Below, in pieces: positions 9,064 through 17,918 of a stretch of DNA of 64,000 nucleotides. Positions within the stretch are counted from its first letter, which is position 1, and the number at the start of each line of letters is the position of its first letter. This stretch comes from Leptospira meyeri (GTDB taxonomy: Bacteria; Spirochaetota; Leptospiria; Leptospirales; Leptospiraceae), in assembly GCF_004368965.1 (NCBI RefSeq), contig NZ_SORO01000001.1, positions 682,001 through 746,000 of the forward strand. Direction: 5' to 3'. A program made the translations under genes and the position numbers. The notes under the pieces are model-generated. The model was not told the DNA's origin. It did not search any database and saw nothing but the letters and a program-made list of their open reading frames with translations.

Positions 9064-9169
9064 CGACAAGTGCCGAGTTTTTAACCAAATTCAAGCAAAA
9101 AAAGAATAAAAAACCAAAAAATAGTCGACAAATGCCCAAATCGCAGAAAATTCTAATCGACAGATGTCG
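9064..9169. promoter_or_regulatory. Three copies of a CGACAnnTGYCG-like operator
   Basis: CGACAGATGTCG (9158-9169) is a perfect palindrome, CGACAAGTGCCG (9064-9075) has one mismatched pair, and CGACAAATGCCC (9126-9137) is a weaker copy. All lie between the tetR gene and the aldolase operon; the first touches the regulator start and the last lies 35 bases before the aldolase ATG. Symmetry and repetition fit a TetR-type dimer site. Confidence 0.6.
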
Positions 9170-9204
9170 GGTAATGATTTCGCCCGAGACAGGAGACGAA
9201 AGCG

Positions 9205-9849
9205 ATGAAAGATTCAAAAATAGAAACCGTAAGAAAGGCAATGCTTTCCGCCTGTATCAAGTTAGCTGATCTTGGTTTTTTAGCAGGGGTCGGTGGAAAT
9301 TTAGCTGTTAGGATCGATTCGGAACTGATGGCAGTCACTCCTTCGGCAACAGATTATTATACAATGAAACCAGAGGACCTTTGTATTTTACAAATCAAAG
9401 ACTTAAAAATGGTGGATGGAACGAAACAACCAACAACCGAAAGTGGAATTCATGCTTCTTTTTTTAGTCTGAGACCAGAAATCCAAGTGAGCTTACACAC
9501 GCACCAACCACTTGCCAGTGCGGTTTCTTTACTGGGTTTGGACTTAGACATTGAATCTAGGGAAGGAAAAAAACACATAGGAAATTTTGTACGAATTGTA
9601 TCCTATGCTCCTTCTGGCACTTCCTTTCTTGTCAAAGCATTTCGAAAAAGAATTATCAAAGAAACCAATGCATATCTTTTGCGTAACCATGGTTTGGTTT
9701 GCGGAGCTTTGACTTTGGAACAAGCAATCGCAAGTGTAAAGTTATTAGAAAAAGAAGCTGCTCATTTTCTAAAAACAAGAATTGAGAAAAATCCAAATTT
9801 ATCCCATATGCCACAAGAAATGAAAGCCCAGTTAATCGAAGCTCTCTAA
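9205..9849 (+). CDS. Class II aldolase/adducin family protein, metal-dependent
   Basis: The family includes L-fuculose-phosphate and L-ribulose-phosphate-type aldolases and epimerases that use a Zn2+ enolate mechanism. The metal ligands are present: HTHQP near residue 93 supplies two histidines and RNHGLVC near residue 153 the third. TTES near residue 75 carries the candidate acid/base glutamate. The glycine-rich phosphate-binding segment GVGGNLAVR is near residue 28. At 214 residues it has normal length. An excellent A/G-rich site (GGAGACGAAAG) precedes ATG 9205. The following gene is 32 bases away and has the same fold without the ligands. Substrate unknown. Confidence 0.85.
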   Translation: MKDSKIETVRKAMLSACIKLADLGFLAGVGGNLAVRIDSELMAVTPSATDYYTMKPEDLCILQIKDLKMVDGTKQPTTESGIHASFFSLRPEIQVSLHTHQPLASAVSLLGLDLDIESREGKKHIGNFVRIVSYAPSGTSFLVKAFRKRIIKETNAYLLRNHGLVCGALTLEQAIASVKLLEKEAAHFLKTRIEKNPNLSHMPQEMKAQLIEAL

Positions 9850-9881
9850 AATAAATTTGCGAATTCAACCTAAGGAAAAAA

Positions 9882-10613
9882 ATGAAATCGACTACTACTA
9901 AAAAACAAAATCCAAAATCAGAAACACAAACTGATGCAGAAGAAATAAATCAATTATGGCACCGCTTAGAATCAAAAGGTTTATTACAAACTCATAAAGC
10001 CGATCTTTCCTTTCGTCTTCCGGGCAAAGGAAGTTTTCTTCTCATCCATAGAGGAGAAGGAAAAAAATCAAAAGTAGAAATAGGAGAATTCCCGATTCAA
10101 AATCCAACCTCTTCCTTAAAAATCCAATCAAAAGACGAAACCACTCTCAACCAAATTCGTTTCCATGCAAGTTTGTATTCTTTAAGGTCTGATCTAGGAG
10201 CCATAGTTTCCTTTCAGCCAGAGTGGAGTTCTTTACTAAAGACATTAAACCATCCTCTCCCATTGGTATTCGATGAACAGTGTCGCCAACTTGGTGCACC
10301 AGTTTTTCCTATTCCCAAACGAATTGATGGAACCGTAGAAACAAGTTCCATTGTCCTCAGCGGTGCCAATGCATTTTTGGATGAAGACGCAGTGGTCATC
10401 ACCAGTGTCACACGGGAGAAAGCCATATACAACTGTGAGTTGATTGAAAAATGTTCGAAAGCCTATCTTTTAGCACATTCCACAGGAAGTCCGATCCGAA
10501 ACATACCTTGGTGGGTACGTTTCATCGCCAAAAGTAGACTGATCAAAGATGAAAAAAAAGCAAGCGCGGCTTATGCCCGCGGTGAAAGGCCAACGGGCTT
10601 TAAAGCTTACTAA
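9882..10613 (+). CDS. Class II aldolase-like protein lacking the metal ligands
   Basis: The layout matches the preceding gene: HASLYSLRSDLGAIVSF corresponds to HASFFSLRPEIQVSLHT there, and DEDAVVITSVTREKAIYNCELIEKCS to the segment from the third histidine onward. Every metal-binding histidine is replaced: the HTH position reads SFQ and the RNHG position reads ITSV. It also has a 20-residue basic/polar N-terminal addition and a C-terminal extension ending GERPTGFKAY. It is probably a non-catalytic partner or regulator from an old duplication, co-transcribed with the active copy. The C-terminal part (IPWWVRFIAK) is similar in flavour to tails of class II aldolase domains. Confidence 0.65.
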   Translation: MKSTTTKKQNPKSETQTDAEEINQLWHRLESKGLLQTHKADLSFRLPGKGSFLLIHRGEGKKSKVEIGEFPIQNPTSSLKIQSKDETTLNQIRFHASLYSLRSDLGAIVSFQPEWSSLLKTLNHPLPLVFDEQCRQLGAPVFPIPKRIDGTVETSSIVLSGANAFLDEDAVVITSVTREKAIYNCELIEKCSKAYLLAHSTGSPIRNIPWWVRFIAKSRLIKDEKKASAAYARGERPTGFKAY

Positions 10614-10627
10614 CACTAGTTTAGTGT
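10613..10627 (+). terminator. Weak hairpin after the aldolase pair
   Basis: ACACTA and TAGTGT pair around a three-base loop just past the stop codon, followed by an AT-rich run. A short stem, so only a possible terminator. Confidence 0.3.
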
Positions 10628-10634
10628 ATAATAT

Positions 10635-11126
10635 TTACGAACGAATTCCTAAGTAAATATCAAACTGGCAATGGTTGGGGTCTTTTGCGTTGGCACCGTA
10701 AATTTCCAAATCAGTTTTGTAAGATCGATTTTTGCGGTATTTTTCTTCCGACCAAATTTTTTTCCAGGTATTGATTCCTATTTTTGAAATTGGGCCCCAC
10801 TCTGTGGGAACTTGTATATAATCAGATTCAGAAACACTTATGGCTGTTAAGTGAGATGGGAGGGATTTGGCAGAGCCAACCTTCGCTCCAATTAAGATGG
10901 TGTATTCTCCGTTTTGGTCCGTTTCAAATTCTGTATAAGCCACAACAATTTCGGAAGGTACCAAGGGGTCTGGAATCTGGGAAAGAATCCCTTCTTCCCA
11001 AAACCTTTGCCAAAGTGTGGCAATTTTTCCATTTCCAGTCATTTCTTTGGCATTGGAAGTTCGTGCTGTTATCCCAACAAGGACCATTGATTCTAAATGA
11101 ATTTTCTGTGTTGAAGTTTGTTCCAT
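10635..11126 (-). CDS. Stand-alone GyrI/AraC-effector-binding-domain protein
   Basis: The 163 residues match the GyrI-like small-molecule-binding fold: an N-terminal strand VLVGITARTSNA, a helix IATLWQRFWEEGIL, an EFETDQNGEYTILIGAKV strand pair and the C-terminal segment TWKKIWSE...CQFDIYLGI. Proteins of this type bind hydrophobic cationic or other small ligands, sometimes as the C-terminal half of AraC regulators. The next gene in the same direction is an AraC regulator with a recognisably similar C-terminal half, so one probably derives from the other. It may titrate or share that regulator's ligand. Confidence 0.7.
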   Translation of the reverse strand: MEQTSTQKIHLESMVLVGITARTSNAKEMTGNGKIATLWQRFWEEGILSQIPDPLVPSEIVVAYTEFETDQNGEYTILIGAKVGSAKSLPSHLTAISVSESDYIQVPTEWGPISKIGINTWKKIWSEEKYRKNRSYKTDLEIYGANAKDPNHCQFDIYLGIRS

Positions 11127-11203
11127 AAATAGATCCTAACCCAAACTGGATTTGGGTTCTTGACTATTTGTGCTTTTTGCTAAAGAGACTGGGAAAAAAG
11201 AAT

Positions 11204-12064
11204 TTACTTAATTGGAATGTAAATTTCCGATTCTGGATTCGTATTCGATTGGAACCTGTCATCGAATAAATCAAAATCATCACTAAATTCTCTTTCGTAT
11301 CCAGTATTTGGCATCCAGGTTCCATAAATGTACTTCCAGCCACTGAGGATGTCCACGTTCGTATTTCCAGGAACAGTAAAAACCATATACTTTGCTGGTT
11401 TCAACTTATGTGTTACGAATCCGGAAGGAATCTTTGTCTCCTTTGTTACTTGTGCCCCAATCAAAACATCAAAATTTTCCGCATAGTCCCAGTTAGTATA
11501 AATACCGATTAACGATTGATTGAGTCGGTTCTTGATAGGTTCCATAAATCCGCCACCGATAAATTCCCCCCAGAATTTAGGAATATCGATTTCATTTTGG
11601 CATTTTTGCATGGTGGTTCTGTAAGTTTTTCCAATAAATGTGATTTCATTTTTTGTCACAATATGAGTTTTGATTTTAGAACCATCAATCCGAATCCCAT
11701 CACGTAACAAATCTACCTCCAACTTAGAAAAATTTTTATGTTCTAACTGGTTTCTATATTCAGAAGGATTGTATCCATATTCGGATCGAAAGGCACGAAG
11801 AAAAGATTCTGGAGTTGTGTAATGGTATTTTAATGCAATATCAATGATCTTATCTTTTCCTAAAATTAAATCATTCCCTGCTTCAGTAAGACGTCTTTTT
11901 TTTATATAGGTATAAACAGAATAACCAGTAACATACCGAAAGATCCTTTGGAAATGCCATCTGGACTGAAAGGCATTTTTGGATACATCTTCAGCACTAA
12001 TATCTTCTCTTAGATTTTTTTCGATAAATTCAATCGCTTGTTTGATATGGTCATAATAATCCAT
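11204..12064 (-). CDS. AraC family regulator with GyrI-like effector domain
   Basis: The N-terminal 100 residues hold two AraC helix-turn-helix motifs: EDVSKNAFQSRWHFQRIFRY in the first half and IIDIALKYHYTTPESFLRAF in the second, with GYNPSEYR closing the domain. The C-terminal 165 residues are a GyrI-like effector-binding domain (THIVTKNEITFIGK at its start, NPESEIYIPI at its end). This Rob/SoxS-type arrangement, DNA-binding first and ligand domain second, senses small molecules. The stand-alone effector-domain gene lies 77 bases downstream on the same strand. The ligand is not predictable. Confidence 0.85.
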   Translation of the reverse strand: MDYYDHIKQAIEFIEKNLREDISAEDVSKNAFQSRWHFQRIFRYVTGYSVYTYIKKRRLTEAGNDLILGKDKIIDIALKYHYTTPESFLRAFRSEYGYNPSEYRNQLEHKNFSKLEVDLLRDGIRIDGSKIKTHIVTKNEITFIGKTYRTTMQKCQNEIDIPKFWGEFIGGGFMEPIKNRLNQSLIGIYTNWDYAENFDVLIGAQVTKETKIPSGFVTHKLKPAKYMVFTVPGNTNVDILSGWKYIYGTWMPNTGYEREFSDDFDLFDDRFQSNTNPESEIYIPIK

Positions 12065-12075
12065 TTGATTTTACA

Positions 12076-13095
12076 TCATTTCAAATCCTCTTTTTTCTGG
12101 ATTTCTATTTCTTCAGGCCATTGGTTTTTGATCTCAAGAATTTTCGGTAAAACCGTAATGAATTTTTGGACTAAAACAGGATCAAAATGTTTTCCTGATT
12201 CTTGTTTTAGAAAATCAATGGCAGCATCAACTTCCCAAGCTTTTTTATAAGGCCTTACCGTCGTTAAAGCATCAAATACATCGGCAATCGCAATGATCCT
12301 TCCTTCCAATGGAATTTTTTCTCCTTTCAATTGGTATGGATATCCCGTCCCGTCAAATTTTTCATGATGAGTAATGGCAATGGACCTAGCTAATTTTAAA
12401 AGACTTGAATGATGATCCCCGATGATTTCTGCACCGATCTCTGGATGGCGTTTCATAATTTCCCATTCTTCTGGACTTAGTTTTCCAGGCTTTTGAATGA
12501 TGTGATCCGGAATTCCAATTTTTCCGACATCGTGCATCGGGGCTGCATTGAGAATTTCTTCAGCTTGCTCAGAACTGTAACCAAAAGCAAGAGCTAAAGT
12601 TTGAGAATAATGGCTCATACGAATCACGTGCATTCCTGTTTCATTATCTTTATATTCAGATGCCATACCTAAACGTTGCACAATCTGCAGTCTGGTTGTT
12701 TTTACTTCGTTTACATTGACGAGTGAAAGATGGTTTTTGATCCGAACTTTTACGATCGGAGGACTTACCGGCTTTGTGATATAGTCAACAGCACCTAACT
12801 GAAATCCTTTTTCTTCATCTTCAATGTCATTGAGAGCTGTCACAAAAATCACGGGAATATATTTAGTTTTTTCATTCGATTTTAGAATTCTACAGACATC
12901 ATGTCCAGTCATCAGAGGCATCATCACATCAAGCAAAATGAGTTCCGGTTCTTCAGATATGGTCAGTTCTATTCCTTTGTTTCCATCTTTTGCAAACAAA
13001 AGGTGGTAGTCATTCTGTAAAATTTCATTGAGTATTTGTAAATTTGTCGCTTCATCATCAATGATCAAAACCTTCGGTTTATGTTTTTTTTCCAC
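12076..13095 (-). CDS. Response regulator with HD-GYP domain (cyclic-di-GMP phosphodiesterase type)
   Basis: Residues 8-125 are a receiver: acidic pair IIDDE, phosphoacceptor Asp in LILLDVMMP near residue 56, threonine in VTAL and lysine in ITKPV. Residues 140-320 are an HD-GYP domain with NAAPMHDVGKIGIPD, HHEKFDGTGYP and ADVFDALTT. The HD-GYP motif, including the GYP triplet, is intact, so hydrolysis of cyclic-di-GMP is likely. The hybrid kinase gene ends two bases upstream on the same strand, making a probable phosphorelay pair. It is the RpfG arrangement. Confidence 0.9.
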   Translation of the reverse strand: MEKKHKPKVLIIDDEATNLQILNEILQNDYHLLFAKDGNKGIELTISEEPELILLDVMMPLMTGHDVCRILKSNEKTKYIPVIFVTALNDIEDEEKGFQLGAVDYITKPVSPPIVKVRIKNHLSLVNVNEVKTTRLQIVQRLGMASEYKDNETGMHVIRMSHYSQTLALAFGYSSEQAEEILNAAPMHDVGKIGIPDHIIQKPGKLSPEEWEIMKRHPEIGAEIIGDHHSSLLKLARSIAITHHEKFDGTGYPYQLKGEKIPLEGRIIAIADVFDALTTVRPYKKAWEVDAAIDFLKQESGKHFDPVLVQKFITVLPKILEIKNQWPEEIEIQKKEDLK

Positions 13096-13096
13096 T

Positions 13097-16000
13097 TTAC
13101 GCTTCTCCCGTGATTCGAAGTTTTAAGTTTTTTAGTTTTTGGATTGTATTTTCAAAATCAAATTGTTGAATAAATGATTCAATTTCTGAAATAGAGTCAG
13201 AAAATTTTGTATCAATTAACAAATTGTATAAATACTTCCATTCTGTTTGGTCGACTGAACCTTTCGAAAAAGATTCGATTAAATTTTCTATTGCAGAATC
13301 CAAACCATCTTTTGAATCCAATGGTATCTTTTTGGTGAGTAGCGGTGAATCTCTCTTTTTCTTCAATTCCACCTCAAACTCTGTTAAAAACTTTTGGTAA
13401 GATTCTTCAAAAATTTGTTTTAAGTATTCAAAATCTTTTTTTGTCAATGTTTCGCTATGTAACTTTATTTCCAATCCAAGTGCCAATTCAGCTATGGAAT
13501 TGATCCCTAAATTCGATGAAACACCTTTGATTCGATGAAGAAATGCTCTTTTGTCGCCTAGTGCACCAGGGAATTCATTTTTTTCAGCAAACTCGCTTCG
13601 AAAATCAGAAAAGAATCCATCTAACATCAAAATATATTTTTCCAAAGAACCAAAAAGGAGACTTCCCCTCTTTGTTTGAAAGAAATCTAATTCTTTTAGA
13701 TCTGAGATCGTATTAGTTTTGAAGGTATTTTTGTTCCCAAAAACTTTCTCTATTTCAGAAAACAAATCTTGAAGATCAATAGGCTTCGAAACAAACCCAT
13801 CCATCCCCGCATTTTTAGCCGAAATCTTATCTTCTTCGAATACACTTGCCGATAGTGCAATGATAGGAATACGTGAAGAACCTTTTTCCTCATACTTGCG
13901 AATTTGTCTTGTCGCTTCCAATCCATCCATTTCTGGCATTTGGATGTCCATTAATATTAAATCAAAAGGTTTGGATAAAAATAGATCTAAAGCTTCTTTT
14001 CCGTTTCTAGCAATCTCCACCTCATGACCGTTCGATGTCATTAGAAGTTGAATTAGTTCTACATTTTGTTTTACATCATCAACAATGAGAATTTTTGAAC
14101 TTGGTAAATCCAATTGGATCTTTTCATTTAACTCTAGAACTGGAACTCCCTTTTCCAAAGGAAGTGAAAAATAAAAATCAGTCCCAACTCCAAGTTTACT
14201 TTCGACCCAAATTTTACCTTTCATCAATTCAACTAATTGTTTGGAGATTGTTGTTCCAAGCCCCGTCCCGCCAAATTTTCGACTCATGGAAACATCGGCC
14301 TGCGTGAAAGGATCAAAAATTTTTTCCATTCGATCCTCTGCGATACCAATACCTGTATCCTGGATGTGGAACAATACTCCCGAGTCTTTTTTAATAATTT
14401 CTAGTTTAATCAAACCTTCTTTAGTAAACTTAATCGCATTGCCAAGTAAGTTTGTTAAAATTTGACGTATTCGTAAACTATCGCCTTTATAATAATCTTC
14501 TAGGTTGGAATCCAGGTGAGTTTGGAATTCCAAACCTTTCTTTTTAGCTTCCATACCCATAGCCGAACAAACTTGATCAACAAGCGAATATAGAGAAAAA
14601 TCAATAGTTTCTAGTTCGACTGCTCCTCGATCCAATTTTGCTGAATTCAAAACATCATTTAACAGACGTAATAAGGATTTTGCAGAATTTTTGACAGTCT
14701 CTAAATGATTTTTTTGATTTCCTAACAAATCACCAGCAAGTAAAATTTCAGTAAAACCGATGATGGCATTCATAGGAGTTCGGATTTCATGACTCATATT
14801 CGCCAAAAAAGTAGTTTTGGTAATTGCAGCCATTTCAGCTTTTTCTTTGGATTCGATCAGAGCTTCTTCGATCATCCTTCGATCAGTGTTGTCTAAAATT
14901 ACACCATCCAAAAATTTGACTTTTTTTTCTTCATCGAATACGGGACCACCATATTCCAAAACCCAACGAATATCACCAGACTTCTGAATGATACGATAGT
15001 TTAAAACAAATGTATCAGAGGTATCGATTGCGTTTTGAATCAGATTGGAAACATGATTTCTATCTTCAGGATGAATGATTTCTGAAAAACTAAGTTTTCG
15101 ATTCGGTTCCAAAAAATCCTCTGCTGGATATCCAGATAGTGTAAGTATAGCATCGCTCATAAAAACTGAAGTCCAATGTTCATCGACTAAACACCGATAA
15201 ACAACCCCTGGAATATTTTGAATGAAAGACTTTAATTGTTCTTCATTTTCTTTTAGAGCGTTTTCAATAATGATACGTTCAGAAATGTCACTAATCAAAC
15301 CGACAAAGACATCATCTTGAGGAAGTTTGGTATGTCCAATTGCCAACCGGATCGGAAACGTTGTTCCATTTTTTCGAACGGCAATGGTTTCCCTTCCGAC
15401 ACCAATGATTTTGGCTTCCCCGGTTTTTAAATAATTGGAAAGATAATGATCGTGTTCTCTTTGAAAAGGATCCGGCATGAGTATCTTTACATTTTTACCA
15501 ATAATCTCTTTTGCTTTCCAACCAAACATTCGTTCCGCAGTCATATTAAATTCTTGGATAATTCCTTTGGTATTGATCATTACGATGGCATCAGCTGCAG
15601 TTTCAATAATGGCACGCAATCTGGATTCGCTTTTTAATAGGTTTTGAAATAGATCTTTATAACTAATGAAAGCAATTGTCACGACTGCTGAACCAATGAC
15701 AAAAATACTACCAAATCCGACAAGGGCAGCCAAAAACAGCTGATCTGAACTTGTTTTATCCAAAACCTGACCAGGTTCTAAAACAAATCGTGCTGCGGCC
15801 ATTCCTGTATAATGCATTCCTGAAATTGCGCTACCCATTACAATTCCACTAATCAAAGTTAAATATTTTGTTTTTATTTTTAATTTTGAATCTTTTAAAC
15901 GGAATTGAATCAAAATAGAAAGAATCGCAAGTGAGATCGCAACAACGAGAGATATCAAAAATAAATAAGGATCATACATGAGTCTTGGCCGCATTTCCAT

Positions 16001-16441
16001 TGCTGCCATTCCCATATAATGCATAAATCCAATCCCTGCCCCAACAATAATCCCCACAGATATTAATTCTTTACGTGTGATCTTCTTTTTGTTTAATGTT
16101 TGCAATGCGAAGTAAGAAGCAAAAAAACTAGGAAGAATCGAAAGTATAGTTACTGATTTATGGTAAGTGACTTTTGTACATAAATCAAAAGACATCATCC
16201 CAATAAAGTGCATGGACCAAACCGCTCCACCCATTGATAAACTAGAAGTGAATAAAATGGCTAAACGAGAAAGTCGATTCTCAACGTTTGAAAAACGACT
16301 GAGCATATAAAGAGAAATCCAAGAAGCAAAAATAGAAATAAAAATAGAAAGAGAAACCAACCAATAATTATACGTACCTTCGACAAAGAAGAATTGGTCT
16401 GCATTTAAGATAAAAAAATGTTTTAGAAATTCGATCCCCAT
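13097..16441 (-). CDS. Hybrid sensor histidine kinase with MHYT membrane domain
   Basis: The N-terminal 250 residues are a seven-helix MHYT sensor with three motifs, MHFIGM, MHYMGM and MHYTGM, thought to bind a metal and sense O2, CO or NO. Then come two PAS domains (EFNMTAERMFGWKAKEIIGK in the first), a HisKA domain with MSHEIRTPMNAIIGF, an ATPase domain (DTGIGIA, FGGTGLGTTISK), a receiver with Asp in LILMDIQMPEMDG, and a C-terminal HPt-like domain with histidine in HRIKGVSSNLG. The phosphate can thus pass His-Asp-His to the HD-GYP regulator in the next gene. I start at ATG 16441, preceded by AGGGAGAC; an ATG at 16474 would add 11 basic residues. In the ATPase G2 box the usual GLG-L reads GLGTTI. 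Confidence 0.9.
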   Translation of the reverse strand: MGIEFLKHFFILNADQFFFVEGTYNYWLVSLSIFISIFASWISLYMLSRFSNVENRLSRLAILFTSSLSMGGAVWSMHFIGMMSFDLCTKVTYHKSVTILSILPSFFASYFALQTLNKKKITRKELISVGIIVGAGIGFMHYMGMAAMEMRPRLMYDPYLFLISLVVAISLAILSILIQFRLKDSKLKIKTKYLTLISGIVMGSAISGMHYTGMAAARFVLEPGQVLDKTSSDQLFLAALVGFGSIFVIGSAVVTIAFISYKDLFQNLLKSESRLRAIIETAADAIVMINTKGIIQEFNMTAERMFGWKAKEIIGKNVKILMPDPFQREHDHYLSNYLKTGEAKIIGVGRETIAVRKNGTTFPIRLAIGHTKLPQDDVFVGLISDISERIIIENALKENEEQLKSFIQNIPGVVYRCLVDEHWTSVFMSDAILTLSGYPAEDFLEPNRKLSFSEIIHPEDRNHVSNLIQNAIDTSDTFVLNYRIIQKSGDIRWVLEYGGPVFDEEKKVKFLDGVILDNTDRRMIEEALIESKEKAEMAAITKTTFLANMSHEIRTPMNAIIGFTEILLAGDLLGNQKNHLETVKNSAKSLLRLLNDVLNSAKLDRGAVELETIDFSLYSLVDQVCSAMGMEAKKKGLEFQTHLDSNLEDYYKGDSLRIRQILTNLLGNAIKFTKEGLIKLEIIKKDSGVLFHIQDTGIGIAEDRMEKIFDPFTQADVSMSRKFGGTGLGTTISKQLVELMKGKIWVESKLGVGTDFYFSLPLEKGVPVLELNEKIQLDLPSSKILIVDDVKQNVELIQLLMTSNGHEVEIARNGKEALDLFLSKPFDLILMDIQMPEMDGLEATRQIRKYEEKGSSRIPIIALSASVFEEDKISAKNAGMDGFVSKPIDLQDLFSEIEKVFGNKNTFKTNTISDLKELDFFQTKRGSLLFGSLEKYILMLDGFFSDFRSEFAEKNEFPGALGDKRAFLHRIKGVSSNLGINSIAELALGLEIKLHSETLTKKDFEYLKQIFEESYQKFLTEFEVELKKKRDSPLLTKKIPLDSKDGLDSAIENLIESFSKGSVDQTEWKYLYNLLIDTKFSDSISEIESFIQQFDFENTIQKLKNLKLRITGEA

Positions 16442-16916
16442 CCCCGTCTCCCTACTCCGCCTAAATCCTATCATTTATTTAAGGATTCTTTGGATACCAG
16501 GTAAATTAGATAGATTCTAAAACAAAGGTTTTTTTTCAGTACTATCACTAAAGGAAAGGGAAATAACCTTAAACAATGGTGAAAGTTGTCGTGGTTTTTA
16601 CTATTGTTCAAAACTATAGATTGCTATGCCATAACATCAAAGAAATGGATAGAAATTGATTCGAATATACGAATTTACTAAATAACCAATATAAAGAGAT
16701 ACATTTATTCATTTTTTTATAGAACAAATTAGAGCAAATATTACGATTCTATTTGACTTTTACTTTTCAGTTGGTCCTAAAACCATTCAAAAGATCCAGG
16801 TCATCAATATTTTTCAAAAACGATAAATATACCAATCAGTCCACCTTTAATCAAATTCATCTAACAATGATTTATATTTTTATTGCTTATGCCGCTAACC
16901 TGAATATGTTTTGGCC
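16442..16916. other. Long AT-rich non-coding stretch
   Basis: About 470 bases between divergent genes (hybrid kinase on the minus strand, SDR on the plus strand). I see no gene, tRNA or clear repeat. The only open frame, 27 codons from about 16576, has no supporting feature. Promoters for both neighbours must lie here but I cannot place them with confidence. Confidence 0.4.
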
Positions 16917-17669
16917 ATGGATCAAATTCTAAAAAATAAAAACGCTATTGTTACCGGCGGTGCTCTTGGAATCGGAAGAGAAACATCCCTATTACTCGCC
17001 AAGAAAGGGGCTCATGTCATTGTATCTGATATCAATCTTACAGAAGGAAAGAAGGTTGTCGCTGATATAGAACATTTAGGTGGCTCAGCTGAATTTATCA
17101 AATGTGATGTCACCGTTGAAGAGGAAATCATAACACTTGTCGAAACATTCAAATTTAGAAACCAACGATTGGACATTATGGTAAACAATGCAGGTATTGC
17201 CAACAAACCTACATTTATGCATAAGGTGACAACAGATGTATGGAACCGTTTGATTTTAATGGATTTAACAAGTGTCTTCTGGTGTCAAAAATATGCCACA
17301 AAACTTATGCTTGGTGACCGTATCGGTGGGTCCATTATCAATGTTGCCTCAATCGCAGGACTTGGTGCGTCCCCTTCTCTTGGGCCTTATTGTGTAGCCA
17401 AAGCAGGCGTGATTGAACTGACAACCACAGGAGCCTTGGAAGTGGCACGATTTGGTGTTCGGATCAATGCAGTTTGCCCTGGTTGGACAGAAACAGCAAT
17501 CCTCGATGTAGCAGGAGAACGGGGAAAAGAGGCTATGGAAAAAAATATTCCTATGGCTAGGCTTGGCAAACCATCGGAGGTGGCAAACCTTATTGGATTT
17601 CTAGCATCAGAAGAATCAAGTTTCATTACAGGATCAGTATACCGTGTGGATGGAGGAACAAGGAGTTAA
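16917..17669 (+). CDS. Short-chain dehydrogenase/reductase (FabG/3-oxoacyl reductase-like)
   Basis: A classical 250-residue SDR: cofactor loop TGGALGIGRE near residue 14, NNAGIAN near residue 90, catalytic Ser in NVASIAG and YCVAK near residue 158. ITGSVYRVDGG near the end is the usual C-terminal signature of FabG-like and glucose-dehydrogenase-like SDRs. Start ATG 17-base window: ATG 16917 is preferred to TTG 16911; no strong ribosome site is visible for either. It is a single gene, so the substrate cannot be inferred from neighbours. Confidence 0.85.
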   Translation: MDQILKNKNAIVTGGALGIGRETSLLLAKKGAHVIVSDINLTEGKKVVADIEHLGGSAEFIKCDVTVEEEIITLVETFKFRNQRLDIMVNNAGIANKPTFMHKVTTDVWNRLILMDLTSVFWCQKYATKLMLGDRIGGSIINVASIAGLGASPSLGPYCVAKAGVIELTTTGALEVARFGVRINAVCPGWTETAILDVAGERGKEAMEKNIPMARLGKPSEVANLIGFLASEESSFITGSVYRVDGGTRS

Positions 17670-17710
17670 GGGTTTTATGAATTTAACCACCCCCGTGAAA
17701 GGGATGGGAA

Positions 17711-17774
17711 GGGCTTGGTCTGACGAATGTCAGACGGGAGCGTGAGCGCACCCCGGACCAGCCCGGGCCCCGAA
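17711..17774 (+). repeat. Dispersed three-way-junction repeat, copy A
   Basis: GC-rich element in an AT-rich gap after the SDR gene. It folds as an outer stem (GGGCTTGGTC with GACCAGCCC, one bulge), hairpin 1 GTCTGAC-GAAT-GTCAGAC, and hairpin 2 GGGAGCG-TGAG-CGCACCC with an A-A mismatch. Copies occur at 46499, 50137 and 52195. The rest of the 250-base gap to 17918 shows nothing I recognise. Confidence 0.75.
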
Positions 17775-17918
17775 AGTGGGTAGAATTAATGTCTTATTAA
17801 AAAGAATATTATATTAATTGACTACAATGTCTTTCGGGGTTTCACACAAGAAAGGCCCGTCTTTCGCAATCAGGAAATCGGATTCATGATTCAATCAGAT
17901 AGTATCTTTTGATTTCGT

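Noticed and set aside
16576..16659. 27-codon frame in the 16.5-16.9 kb gap
   Set aside because: No ribosome site, no recognisable sequence and no context to support it.
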